This document shows positions 1 to 8,272 of a stretch of DNA of 64,000 nt, piece after piece. The notes below the pieces were generated by a model. It did no database searches. It was not told the origin of the DNA and worked only from the letters and a program-made list of their open reading frames with translations. The position numbers and the translations under genes were made by a program. The DNA lies in assembly GCA_963724195.1 (NCBI GenBank), contig CAVRTQ010000010.1, positions 62,001 to 126,000 of the forward strand, read 5' to 3'. The stretch comes from Solirubrobacter sp963724195 (GTDB lineage: Bacteria; Actinomycetota; Thermoleophilia; Solirubrobacterales; Solirubrobacteraceae). The stretch's first letter is position 1. The number at the start of each line of letters is the position of its first letter.

Positions 1-719
1 ATCTGCGAGCGACCCGACGCGACGAGCGCGCCGATCGCGGACGCCTCCGCGCACTGGCCCTGCGGGTACGCCGCGTTCTCGACGTTCGCGCCGACGTGGA
101 TCGAACCGTCCTCCGCGCGCAGCGCCGCGCCGACCTTGTAGTGCGAATACGGCGCGTGGGCGCGCGCCATCACGTTGCGGGCGGCGTCCACGAGGGCGCT
201 CGAGCCGACCACCTGGTCCGAATAGGAGTTGCGCAGGATGCGTTCCGGCGCGATCTCCAGCGCCTCGGTGAGCCGCGTCACGCGTTCGAGCTCGAGCGCG
301 AGGTCGGAGTTCGCGGTGGCGACGCCCTCGAGCTCGATGAAGTTGCCGAGGCCGGTGACGACGTCGAGGTGGATGCGGACGCTCTGCCACAGCAGCAGGT
401 GGCGCTGCTTCTCGACCACGGTGAGCACGCCGAGCGTGGCTTCCAGCGAGGCTTTGAGCGTGGCCGCGTCGTCGATCGCGGTGAGCCGGTAGCGCGACTC
501 GCGCGCCTCGTCGGCATCGACGCGGTCGTACTGGATCAGCGTCGCGCCGCCCGGCTCCTCCTCGCGCAGCTTCAGCCGGCCCGTGTGCACGCGGAAGTAC
601 GTGTCGCACTGGCGGATGATGCCGCGGTCGTGCGCTCCCAGGCCCCTGACGACGGCCAGTGAGCGCTCGGGGTCCGGGTCGGACGCCTTGAGCTCGATGT
701 TGCGGCGCGGCGCTGCCAT
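1..719 (-). CDS. CYTH (class IV adenylate cyclase-like) / cytidine deaminase fusion, partial
   Basis: The gene starts at ATG 719 and runs off the left edge; 239 residues are visible. Residues 1-170 look like a CYTH triphosphate-tunnel domain of the CyaB type: NIELK at 7-11, DTYFRV at 39-44, GRLKLR at 47-52, a late FIELEG and the closing NSYSD. Residues 178-239 match the first half of cytidine deaminase: APYSHYKVGAAL, then ENAAYPQGQCAE, where Cys223 would bind zinc and Glu225 would be catalytic. The second zinc Cys pair lies outside the window. No stop or frame change separates the halves. Cytidine deaminase turns (deoxy)cytidine into (deoxy)uridine; the divergent neighbour is upp, also pyrimidine salvage. 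The substrate of the CYTH half is unknown. Confidence 0.85.
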   Translation of the reverse strand, partial: MAAPRRNIELKASDPDPERSLAVVRGLGAHDRGIIRQCDTYFRVHTGRLKLREEEPGGATLIQYDRVDADEARESRYRLTAIDDAATLKASLEATLGVLTVVEKQRHLLLWQSVRIHLDVVTGLGNFIELEGVATANSDLALELERVTRLTEALEIAPERILRNSYSDQVVGSSALVDAARNVMARAHAPYSHYKVGAALRAEDGSIHVGANVENAAYPQGQCAEASAIGALVASGRSQ

Positions 720-746
720 CGGCCCGACACTAGTAGGTTCCGGGGG
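720..746. promoter_or_regulatory. 27-bp divergent promoter with mirrored -10 elements
   Basis: The gap between the two divergent starts is only 27 bp. On the plus strand TAGGTT lies at 734-739, exactly 7 nt before the upp ATG. On the minus strand TAGTGT lies at 732-727, exactly 7 nt before the CYTH-deaminase ATG. The two hexamers are one base apart. If they act as -10 boxes both transcripts would begin at or next to the start codon (leaderless), and the two polymerases could not bind together. Confidence 0.5.
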
Positions 747-1376
747 ATGGAAGGGGTCACGGTCGTCGATCACGTGCTGCTGCGGCGGCTTCTCTCGATC
801 CTGCGTGACAAGGACACGCCGCACCGCGTGTTCCGCGAGACGATGACGGACGCGGCGCTCATCCTCGGCTACGAGGCGATGCGCGGGCTGCGCGGCGCCG
901 ACGTGGAGATCGAGACCCCGCTCGAGCGCACGCCGGGCCTGAAGCTCGCGGACGAGGTGTTCGTGATCGCGATCCTGCGCGCGGGCCTCGGCCTGGTGGA
1001 CGGCTTCCTGCGGCTCGTCCCGGAGGCGCGCGTGGGGCACCTGGGCATGTACCGCGACGAGGAAGCGCTTCGCCCCGTCGGGTACTACGAGAACATCCCG
1101 TCGGGCGTCGAGGACGCCGAGGTGTTCGTCGTGGACCCGATGCTCGCCACCGGCGGGAGCGGCGTCCAGGCCATCGCCCGCATGAAGCGCGCCGGCGCGC
1201 GGCGCATCCATTTCGTGTGCCTGGTCGCGGCCCCCGAGGGCGTCGCCGCCTTGCGGGAAGCGCACCCGGACGTGTCGATCGTCACCGCCGCGATCGATCG
1301 CGAACTGGACGAGACGGGCTACATCCGGCCCGGCCTCGGCGATGCGGGCGACCGCATCTTCGGTACTGATCGCTGA
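747..1376 (+). CDS. upp: uracil phosphoribosyltransferase
   Basis: The 209-residue protein has the usual length. It would make UMP from uracil and PRPP in the cytosol. The PRPP-binding loop reads VVDPMLATGGSG (about residues 126-137), and the family features ILRAGLGLVDG and GHLGMYRDEE are present, as is the C-terminal GDAGDRIFGT that contacts uracil. The start is ATG, with TAGGTT 7 nt upstream and G-rich sequence next to it. It faces the CYTH-cytidine deaminase gene, so both conserved activities recycle pyrimidines. The reading frame is intact. Confidence 0.96.
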   Translation: MEGVTVVDHVLLRRLLSILRDKDTPHRVFRETMTDAALILGYEAMRGLRGADVEIETPLERTPGLKLADEVFVIAILRAGLGLVDGFLRLVPEARVGHLGMYRDEEALRPVGYYENIPSGVEDAEVFVVDPMLATGGSGVQAIARMKRAGARRIHFVCLVAAPEGVAALREAHPDVSIVTAAIDRELDETGYIRPGLGDAGDRIFGTDR

Positions 1377-1425
1377 TACCGCGGCGGAGAGCGCTCCGGC
1401 GATCTCACGACCTGAGCTCGCCGCT

Positions 1426-2012
1426 ATGCGCCGACATCTACTAGCCCTGCCCGCTGTGGCCCTCGCGCTCGCCTTCGCGGCGTGCGGTGACGACTCGTCC
1501 GACGAGAGACGGCCGCCACTCCCACCCCGACCGAAGCCGCCACCGAGGCCCCGACGGAAGCCCCCACCGAGGCCCCGACGGAGGCCGCCGAGGGCGAAGC
1601 GCCCACGTCCGGAGAGTCCGGCGTGAAGGTCGAAGGCAAGGCCGGCGAGAAGCCGGAGCTCGACACCTCGGGCGTCAAGGAGACGACCGCGCTCATCGCG
1701 GAGGACATCAAGGAGGGCGACGGCGCCGAGGCCAAGGCCGGCGACACCGTCCAGGTGCAGTACTCGGGCGTGCTGGCCGACGGCACGCCGTTCGACAACT
1801 CCTTCGACCGCGGCGAGCCGTTCGAGTTCAACCTCGGCGCCGGCATGGTCATCCCCGGCTGGGACCAGGGTGTCGCCGGCATGAAGGAAGGCGGCCGCCG
1901 CGTCCTCGTGATCCCGTCCGACCTCGGCTACGGCGACGCCGGCGCGCCCCCGACGATCCCGCCGGGCGCGTCGCTCGTCTTCGTCGTCGACCTGGAAAAG
2001 GTCAACCCGTAG
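1426..2012 (+). CDS. FKBP-type peptidyl-prolyl isomerase lipoprotein, frame broken near 1505
   Basis: The N-terminus at 1426 reads as a lipoprotein signal ending LAFAAC, so Cys would be lipidated. The frame then breaks near 1500-1510. In the next frame come an APTEA-type Ala/Pro/Thr/Glu linker and, from about 1680, a complete FKBP domain (GDTVQVQYSGVLADGTPFDNS, the hydrophobic core FNLGAGMVIPGWDQG, ending FVVDLEKV). Taken literally, only a soluble protein starting at GTG 1623 would be made. The linker and signal are preserved on both sides of the break, so I think an indel error split one lipoprotein. It would isomerise X-Pro bonds of exported proteins. The end overlaps the convergent TetR gene by 11 bp. 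Confidence 0.8.
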
Positions 2013-2607
2013 CCGGTGGGTCCTCGCCGACGGCGAGGACCGAGGCGATGAGTGTGGACAGCAGGAGGCCGTGCAAGGTCTCCCTGTCCACGTCGCCGTG
2101 ATTGACCCAGTCCAGGCACGAGCCGTCCAGGAAGCCGAGCCAGCCGCGGATCGCGGTGCGCAGGAGCGGTTTCGGCGGCCCCCCGGGGCTGAGCCCCTCG
2201 AGGATGCGGTGCGCGGTCGTCGTGCGCACCCGGTCCAGCAGCGCCCGCACTTCCGGCGCCGCCCCGGCGTTGCGGATCATCTTGTCGTAGGAGGACTTGT
2301 TCTCCTCGATCCACTTCAGGTACTCGTCGAGGCTCACCGCGAGCTGCTCGAACGGCGGCAGGTCCGGGTTCGGGGTCGTCCGCTGCTGCAGCTCGTTCGC
2401 CTTCTCCTCGAGCGTGGCGACGAAGTACGCCTCCTTGCTCGGGAAGTAGTGGTAGAGCAGCGCCTTGCTGATCCCCGCCTCCTTGGCGATCTTCGCCATC
2501 GACAGCTCGTCGTAGGCGAAGCGCGTGAACAGGTCCGAACCGAGCTCGAGGAGCCGGCGCCGTCGTTCGTCGACGGCGAGCCGCTGGTAGGCGGGGCCTT
2601 CGGACAT
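2002..2607 (-). CDS. TetR family transcriptional repressor
   Basis: The protein has 201 residues. The N-terminal helix-turn-helix is typical: LSMAKIAKEAGISKALLYHYFPSKE at about residues 35-59. The C-terminal ligand domain is divergent and gives no clue to the ligand. The gene is divergent from the DUF2339 membrane-protein gene. The shared intergenic region holds two inverted copies of a 16-bp site (2625-2640 and 2678-2693). The copy next to tetR lies just upstream of a TACGCT -10-like box at 2622-2617, which fits autorepression. The likely target is its own promoter and that of the membrane protein. Confidence 0.92.
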   Translation of the reverse strand: MSEGPAYQRLAVDERRRRLLELGSDLFTRFAYDELSMAKIAKEAGISKALLYHYFPSKEAYFVATLEEKANELQQRTTPNPDLPPFEQLAVSLDEYLKWIEENKSSYDKMIRNAGAAPEVRALLDRVRTTTAHRILEGLSPGGPPKPLLRTAIRGWLGFLDGSCLDWVNHGDVDRETLHGLLLSTLIASVLAVGEDPPATG

Positions 2608-2624
2608 CTGCCGGTCAGCGTACC

Positions 2625-2640
2625 TGACCGTTGGTCGATA
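2625..2640. promoter_or_regulatory. putative TetR operator, copy 1
   Basis: TGACCGTTGGTCGATA contains the inverted arms GACC/GGTC around 3 bp. It directly precedes the TACGCT hexamer upstream of the tetR start, so a bound repressor would block that promoter. Confidence 0.5.
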
Positions 2641-2677
2641 GCGCTGTAACCCCTCGCGTCCATCGACGTATTGCGGT

Positions 2678-2693
2678 TATCGACCGATGGTCA
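2678..2693. promoter_or_regulatory. putative TetR operator, copy 2
   Basis: TATCGACCGATGGTCA is the reverse complement of copy 1 at all positions but two in the centre (TGACCATCGGTCGATA against TGACCGTTGGTCGATA). It lies 15 bp upstream of the ATG of the divergent membrane-protein gene, overlapping the expected promoter and leader. Confidence 0.5.
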
Positions 2694-2708
2694 ACAAAGG
2701 GAGCTGGA

Positions 2709-4853
2709 ATGGTCGAGGACCGCATCGCCGCCTTGGAGGACCACGCCGCCGCGCTCGAGGAACGAGTTCGCGACCTTGAAGCGGGGCGCAAGAGCTGGAA
2801 CCCACCCCCGGTGGAGCGCACCGAACTGGCCGTCACCCGCCCTCGGAGCGCCCGGCGCCCCAGCCGCGCGCGACGTGGACGCCGCCGACCACCGCCGGCG
2901 CGCGACCGGCCAAGCCGCAGCGCGATCTCGAGGACGTGCTCGGCGGCTCGGTGCTCGCGTGGCTCGGCGGCGTCGCCATCCTCGCGGGCCTCGCGTTCCT
3001 GCTGACCATCGCGATCTCGCGCGGGTGGCTCGGCGAAGGCGCGCGCACGGTCCTCGCCGGCCTGCTCTCCGCCGGCCTCCTCGGCACCGGGATCTGGCTG
3101 CGCGAGCACAAGGACCGCACCGAAGCCGCGCTCGCCGCGGCCGCCGTCGGTGTCGCCGGCCTGTTCGGCACGATCCTGATCGCCGGCGCCGTCTACGAGC
3201 TCGTGCCCGACGACCGTCGCCCTCGCCGGCGCCGCGGTCGTCGGCGCCGCCGCGACCTCCCTCGCCACGCGCTGGAACGCGACCCTCATGGGCTGGCTCG
3301 GCCTGCTCGGCGCGCTCTTCGCCCCCGCGGCGCTCGGCGCCATCGAAGACGGCGTCGTCTACCTCGCGATCGCGTACTCGGCGACGATCGCCGTGGTCGT
3401 CTGGCAGCGCTGGAACGCGCTCGCGTGGGCCGCGTTCGTGCTGGCCACGCTGCAGTTCGCCGCGTGGGCGGACGGCGCCGAGTCGATCGTCGCCGTGCTG
3501 GCCGTGTTCGGCGCCCTGAACGCGGCGCTCGCGTTCGGCCTCGAGGCGCGCCGCCCCGGCCTCAACCTCAACACCGTCTTCCTGCTGGCCGCGAACGCCG
3601 CCCTGCTCGTGCTCGGGCACTGGGACGAGCACTGGTTCATCGCGATCGCCGCCGCGCACGCCGTCGTCGGCCTCGCCGCCACCCGCGCGCCGCGCCTGTC
3701 GCGCCCGGCCGCGCTCGTCACGCTCGGCATCGGCGTCGGCCTCGCGGACCTCGCGCTCGCCTCGCTCACATCCGGCCTGCCCGTCGCGCTCGGCTGGGCC
3801 GGCCCGGTCCTCGCCTTCGCCGCCCTGCTCGGCGCCCGCCGCCGCCCGGCCGCGATCGACGACCTCGCCGCGGAGCTCAGCGCGACGTTCAGGCTGTCGC
3901 CGACCGACCCCGCCACGGCCCGCGCCGCCACGGCCGCCGCCGCCACCGCGCCGCACGCCGCCACGCCGACCGCGCCCGCACTCCGCCGCCCGCCCGCCGC
4001 CACGCGCGACTTCGCGCCGCGCCACCGGCTCGTCGCGCGGGTCTGCGACGCCGTGCTCGGCCGTCCCGCGACCGTCGACTGGTACTTCGCCGCGCTCGGG
4101 CTCGTCGCACAGCTGATCCTCGCCGTCGGGCACACGCTCGCGACCGAGGCGCCGCTCGAGGCGCTCGCCGGCGCCGCGCCGACGACCGAGGCGCTCGTCG
4201 CCGTCGCCACCATCGGCGCGATCGCGTTCCTCGCCGCGCGCCTCTCCGGCGTGTTCCTGCTCGACGTGCTCGCGCTCACCGCGCTGGCGCAGTTCACGGG
4301 GCTCGCGCTCGAAGGGCTGCCGCTCACGCTCGCGCTCGCCGCCGAGGCCGGGCTGCTCGCCCTGATCAGCCAACGGGCCTCGCTCGCGTTCGTCGCCCTC
4401 GCCGCGGCGCACGCGCTCTACGTGCTCGCTCCGCCGATCGCCCTGATCGACGGACTGGACCAGCCCTACGAGGCCGCCGTGGCGCTCGCCGCCGTCACGG
4501 CCGCGCTCCTGGCCACCGAGCACGGCCGCAAGCTCGTGCCCGTCGCGCTGCTCTATCTGGCGAGCGTCGAGGTCGTCACGATCGGCGGCCCGGAGCACGC
4601 CGGCCAGACGCTGCTCAGCGTCCTGTGGGCGCTCACCGGGGTCGGCGCGCTGATCTTCGGCCTGGTCAAGGACCACAAGACGACGCGGCTCGTCGGCCTC
4701 GGCCTGATCGCGGTCACGGCGGCGAAGGTGTTCGTCTACGACCTGTCCGAGCTCGACAGCCTCGCGCGGGTCGCGAGCTTCATCGTGTTCGGTGTCCTGC
4801 TGCTGCTCGGCGCGTTCGTCTGGCAGCGTGTGCGCCCGCGACCCCTACCCTGA
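2709..4853 (+). CDS. DUF2339 multi-pass membrane protein, two frame breaks
   Basis: The start is ATG 2709 with AAGGGAG 8 nt upstream. The N-terminus is a short coiled coil (AALEDHAAALEERVRDLEAG), followed by a Pro-rich linker and the DUF2339 signature LEDVLGGSVLAWLGGVAILAG (about 2920-2982). Many hydrophobic segments follow to the C-terminus, ending LIFGLVKDHKTTRL...FVWQRV. The frame changes near 2840 and back near 3210; the protein sequence is continuous if one base is corrected at each place. Residues encoded at about 3890-4040 are an odd Ala/Thr/Arg stretch that may hide another compensated shift. Function is unknown; the family sits in the cytoplasmic membrane. The divergent TetR probably represses it. 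Confidence 0.8.
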
Positions 4854-4858
4854 ACCAG

Positions 4859-5584
4859 GTGACGCAGCCGGAACCCCGCCATCCCACCTCGGACGACGAG
4901 GAGCTGCTCGAGGCCGAGACGCTCGCGATCCTCTCCGAGTACACGGACGCGCAGCGCGTCCTGCGCATCCAGGACGAGCTGCGGGAGGGCTTCCGGCAGC
5001 TGAACCACGTCGGGAAGGCGGTGTCGATCTTCGGCTCCGCCCGCACCCCGCCCGAGCACCCGCGCTACCAGCAGGCCCGGGCCCTCGCCCGCCACCTGGG
5101 CGAGCAGGGCTACGCCATCATCACCGGCGGCGGCCCCGGGATCATGGAGGCCGCCAACCGCGGCGCGCAGGACGTCGGGGCGACGAGCATCGGCCTGGGG
5201 ATCGAGCTCCCGCACGAGCAGTCGCTCAACGACTACTGCGACATCGGCATCAACTTCCATTACTTCTTCACGCGGAAGGTGATGTTCGTCCGCTACGCGA
5301 GCGGGTTCGTGGTCTTCCCGGGCGGGTTCGGCACGCTCGACGAGCTGTTCGAGGCGGCGACGCTGCGCCAGACGCAGAAGATCCGGTACTTCCCGATCGT
5401 GCTGTTCGACAGCGGGTACTGGTCCGGGCTGCTGGACTGGCTCAAGCACTCGATGCTCGCGGACGGGTACATCAACGCGACCGACGTCGAGTCGCTGGTC
5501 GTCACGGACGACCCGAACGACTGTCACGGGGCGCTCGACGCGGTCGAGCACCGGCGCCCCCGTAACCACCCCAAGGCGGCTTAG
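4859..5584 (+). CDS. LOG family protein (lysine decarboxylase-like Rossmann fold)
   Basis: The protein has 241 residues from GTG 4859, five bases after the DUF2339 stop. The family motifs GGGPGIMEAANRGA (nucleotide binding) and FPGGFGTLDELFEA (PGGxGTxxE, catalytic) are both intact. Characterised LOG proteins release free cytokinin or ribose 5-phosphate from nucleoside monophosphates; many bacterial members have nucleotide phosphoribohydrolase activity. The roughly 50-residue N-terminal extension matches the longer bacterial subgroup. TACCCT ends inside the DUF2339 stop and stands exactly 7 nt before the GTG, so the gene may have its own leaderless promoter. The physiological role here is unknown. 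Confidence 0.9.
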   Translation: MTQPEPRHPTSDDEELLEAETLAILSEYTDAQRVLRIQDELREGFRQLNHVGKAVSIFGSARTPPEHPRYQQARALARHLGEQGYAIITGGGPGIMEAANRGAQDVGATSIGLGIELPHEQSLNDYCDIGINFHYFFTRKVMFVRYASGFVVFPGGFGTLDELFEAATLRQTQKIRYFPIVLFDSGYWSGLLDWLKHSMLADGYINATDVESLVVTDDPNDCHGALDAVEHRRPRNHPKAA

Positions 5585-5941
5585 GCCAGCCACCCAGTCG
5601 CCCGCACGGCGACCCAGCACGACACGCTCCGGCTTGCCGCCCACATGGGCGGTGAAGACCGCTTGGTCCTGGTCGGTGCCCGGCTTGTCGATGACCTCGA
5701 CGAGGGTCAGCTCCTCGGGGTCGGACCCGAAGCGCTCGGCGACGATCTGTCGCGCAGCAGCCTCCAGGACCGACCGATCCCAGCCACGATCACTCGCCGC
5801 AGCCGCGACGAGATCCTGCTCCACCTGCGCGAGCGCACGCTCGAACGCGGGGCGGGTGCTGGCGAGCTGCCGGTTGCGGGCGATGATGCCGCCGCCGATC
5901 AACACGGCAAGGACGACCAGGACGATGATGAGCCAGAGCAT
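5581..5941 (-). CDS. single-pass membrane hypothetical protein, frame broken near its end
   Basis: ATG 5941 begins a 20-residue hydrophobic helix (LWLIIVLVVLAVLIGGGIIA) followed by about 95 soluble residues ending GRRAGDWVA. The literal frame then runs on for another 850 bp antisense to the LOG gene, which is very unlikely. In the neighbouring frame a TAA stands at 5581-5583, right against the LOG stop codon, so one extra base near 5590-5600 explains the read-through. I do not recognise a domain; it looks like a small N-terminally anchored protein. It lies between the sigma-factor gene and the convergent LOG gene. Confidence 0.6.
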
Positions 5942-5959
5942 GAGAGCAGTATGAGCGCT

Positions 5960-6610
5960 CTAGTTCAGAACGGCGCGCGAATTCAGGTGCGCCCCGACCT
6001 TGCGCTTGACGCGCTGCAGCGCGTTGTCCACCGTCTTGCAGTCGCAGCCCAGCCGCTCGCCGATGTCCGTGTAGGAGTGACCGTCGAGGTAGAGCGAGAG
6101 CACGCGCGACTCGAGGTCTGAAAGCACCGTCGAGAGGCAGGCCACGAGCGACCGCAGCTCCTCGGAGGAGATCACCTGGTTGACCGGGTCGTGCACGGTC
6201 GAGCCCGGGATCATCTCGTCGAGGCTCGGCTCGTTCTCGGACGCGCCGGCCGGCGTCGAGCTGAAGGACACGTAGCCGTTGAGCGGCGTGTGCTTGTTGC
6301 GGGTCGCGGTCTTGACCGCGGTGATGATCTGCCGCGTGATGCACAGCTCCGCGAAGTTGCGGAACGAGGACTCGCGGTCCGGCCGGAAGTCACGGATCGC
6401 CTTGTAGAGGCCGACCAGGCCTTCCTGGTGCAGATCCTCGTTGTCGCCGCCGACGAGGAAGTACGAAGACGCCTTCAGGCGCACGAAGGACGCGTAGCGC
6501 CGGACGAGCCGGTCGTAAGCGTCTGGAGAGCCCTGGCGAGCCAGAGCCAGTAGATACTGATCATCAAGCTGAACTTGAGCTTGAGACTTTGTGGGAGCAA
6601 TTCGAGCCAC
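5960..6610 (-). CDS. sigH: RNA polymerase sigma factor, SigH (sigma-30) type
   Basis: The protein has 216 residues. Region 2 (about 17-85) is clear: SPDAYDRLVRRYASFV and then DLHQEGLVGLYKAIRDF, the core-binding and -10 reading parts. Region 4 (about 150-205) ends with a helix-turn-helix, SYTDIGERLGCDCKTVDNAL. Length and motifs match the Bacillus Spo0H/SigH group rather than housekeeping sigma. The gene follows rlmB at 140 bp, as in B. subtilis (rlmB-yacP-sigH); yacP is absent here. The start is GTG with GGAAAGG upstream. The regulon cannot be told from the sequence, and no sporulation gene is seen. Confidence 0.88.
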   Translation of the reverse strand: MARIAPTKSQAQVQLDDQYLLALARQGSPDAYDRLVRRYASFVRLKASSYFLVGGDNEDLHQEGLVGLYKAIRDFRPDRESSFRNFAELCITRQIITAVKTATRNKHTPLNGYVSFSSTPAGASENEPSLDEMIPGSTVHDPVNQVISSEELRSLVACLSTVLSDLESRVLSLYLDGHSYTDIGERLGCDCKTVDNALQRVKRKVGAHLNSRAVLN

Positions 6611-6750
6611 GAGCGCAGAGACCTTTCCAGGCCATCACTGGCCTGAACGCTTGTGGCGCACACCTCCCGCGGCGCCAGGGATAGACGGCGAGCTCGCAGG
6701 GCCATCGCTAACCCTTAAGCTCACCTTGATGCGACCTCAGGTTGGCAGGG

Positions 6751-8272
6751 TTATGTCGATGCGTCAAGTCGGTACTGCAAGATCCGGTACAGCAGGACCG
6801 CAGCCGTCGCACTGACATTCAGTGACTCGACGTTGCCGAGCAGCGGGAGCGACACCAGGTCGTCGCACATCGAGGCCACTCGAGGCCTGAGCCCCTTGCC
6901 CTCAGCGCCGAGCACGGCGACGACGCCGCCGCTGTAGTCGGGCTGGTCGTACGTGGTCTTCGAGCCCGCGGACGCGCCGTAGACCCAGCACTCCTTCTCC
7001 TTCGCCTCGGCGAGGAAGTCGGCGAGGTTGCGCACGCGTGCGATCTTCAGATGCTCGACCGCGCCGGCCGACGCCTTGCACACCGCCGGCGTGACCTCCG
7101 CCGACCGGCGCTCGGGGATGATCAGCCCGGTCGCCCCGACACCCTCGGCCGTGCGGGCCACGGCGCCCAGGTTCTGCGGGTCGGTGATCTCGTCGAGCGC
7201 GATCAGGAGCGGGTTCTCGACCGTGAGCAGGTCCGCCGCGTCCACGTACGGGTACGGGTCGACAAGCGCCGCCACGCCCTGGTGGGATTCGGTCTCCGCG
7301 CGCTCGGCGATCTCGTCCGCGGAGACGATCGTCACCTTCGCGTCGCCCCACGATCCGGGCTCGGTCGCCCAGATGCGGTGGACCTTGCGCCGCCCACGCA
7401 GCGCCTCCTCGACCGGATGGACGCCGTAGATGACCATCTTGCGCGACGTGACCGCGCCCTCGGGGGGCTCGCGGCGCGAACGAGTGCGGAGCGCCGCGCG
7501 CCTTCGGGGCGGCCGGGACCGCTGCCGTACCCCTCGCGACCGGGCACGCCACCGGGGCGACCGCCGTAGCCGGTGCCGCCGGACCGACCGCCGCTGTGGC
7601 GACCGCCGCTGGACCGACCGGCCGGGCCGCCGGAGCGACCGCCGCTCGAGCGACCGCCGCCGCCGTAGCCGCCGCCGCCGCTGGAACGACCACCGCCCGA
7701 GCCGCCGCTGTAGCCGCCGCCGCTGCCGCCCGAACGACCGCCGCCGCCGTAGCCGCCGCCGCCACTGCCGCCCGAACGACCGCCGCCGCTGTAGCCGACC
7801 GCCGCCACTGCCGCCCGAACGACCGCCGCCGCTGTAGCCGCCGCCGCCACTGCCGCCCGAACGACCGCCGCCGCCGTAGCTACCGCCGCCGCTGCCGCCC
7901 GAACGGCCACCGCCGCCGCTGTAGCCGCCGCCACTGCCGCCAGAACGACCGCCGCCGCCGTAGCCGCCGCTCGCCCGAACGGCCGCTGCCGCCCGATCCG
8001 CCGCCGTAGCCGCCCGAGCGACCGCCGCCGGAGCTGCCGCCGCTGCCGCCCGAACGGCCACTGCCGCCTGAACCGCCGCCGGAGCGACCGCCGAGCCGCC
8101 CGAACCACCGGAGCGACCGCCGCTGTAGCCGCCGTCGCTTCGGCCGCCGCCGGAACGTCCGCCGCCTCCGCCGCGGCCGGAACCGCCGCCACCCGGACGG
8201 CCGGAAGCCGCCTGACTTGCCAGACCCGCGGGACCCGCCCTTGCCGCCGCCGCTACCGCCGCGGCCGCTCAT
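6751..8272 (-). CDS. rlmB: 23S rRNA (guanosine-2'-O-)-methyltransferase RlmB with long Gly/Ser/Tyr/Arg N-terminal domain; several frame breaks
   Basis: The C-terminal part (below about 7440) is a complete SpoU/TrmH enzyme. It has a substrate-binding domain starting MVIYGVHPVEEALRG, then the three knot motifs LDEITDPQNLGAVARTAEG, VLGAEGKGLRP and LLGNVESLNVSATAA. RlmB methylates the G2251-equivalent of 23S rRNA with SAM. Ahead of it lie about 275 codons of low complexity, beginning MSGRGGSGGGKGG and then repeats of the type YSGGGRSGGSGGG. The frame changes near 8190, 8093, 7974, 7797 and 7495, yet each stretch encodes the same composition in one frame, so I infer sequencing indels in the repeats. 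The ATG overlaps the cysS stop (ATGA), implying translational coupling. Confidence 0.88.
7560..8110 (-). repeat. imperfect 39-42 bp tandem repeats inside rlmB
   Basis: On the minus strand the unit reads roughly Tyr-Ser/Gly-Gly-Gly-(Gly)-Arg-Ser-Gly-Gly-Ser-Gly-Gly-Gly. I count about a dozen partial or full copies, most clearly between 7680 and 7980, where CCGCCCGAACGACCGCCGCCG recurs at about 40-bp spacing (21-base core shortened in places). Such DNA expands and contracts easily and is hard to sequence, which fits the frame breaks here. It is coding, not a CRISPR. Confidence 0.8.

Noticed and set aside
4736..5581. Extension of the small membrane protein antisense to the LOG gene
   Set aside because: The extension has no family features and covers a conserved gene; one extra base explains it.
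2936..5584. An 882-codon open frame joining a DUF2339 start to the LOG protein
   Set aside because: Its middle is Arg/Pro-rich out-of-frame translation; the membrane-protein sequence continues in another frame and the LOG gene has its own start at 4859.
7560..8110. CRISPR array in the 39-42 bp repeats
   Set aside because: The units are contiguous without unique spacers, are coding for Gly/Ser/Tyr/Arg, and no cas gene is near.
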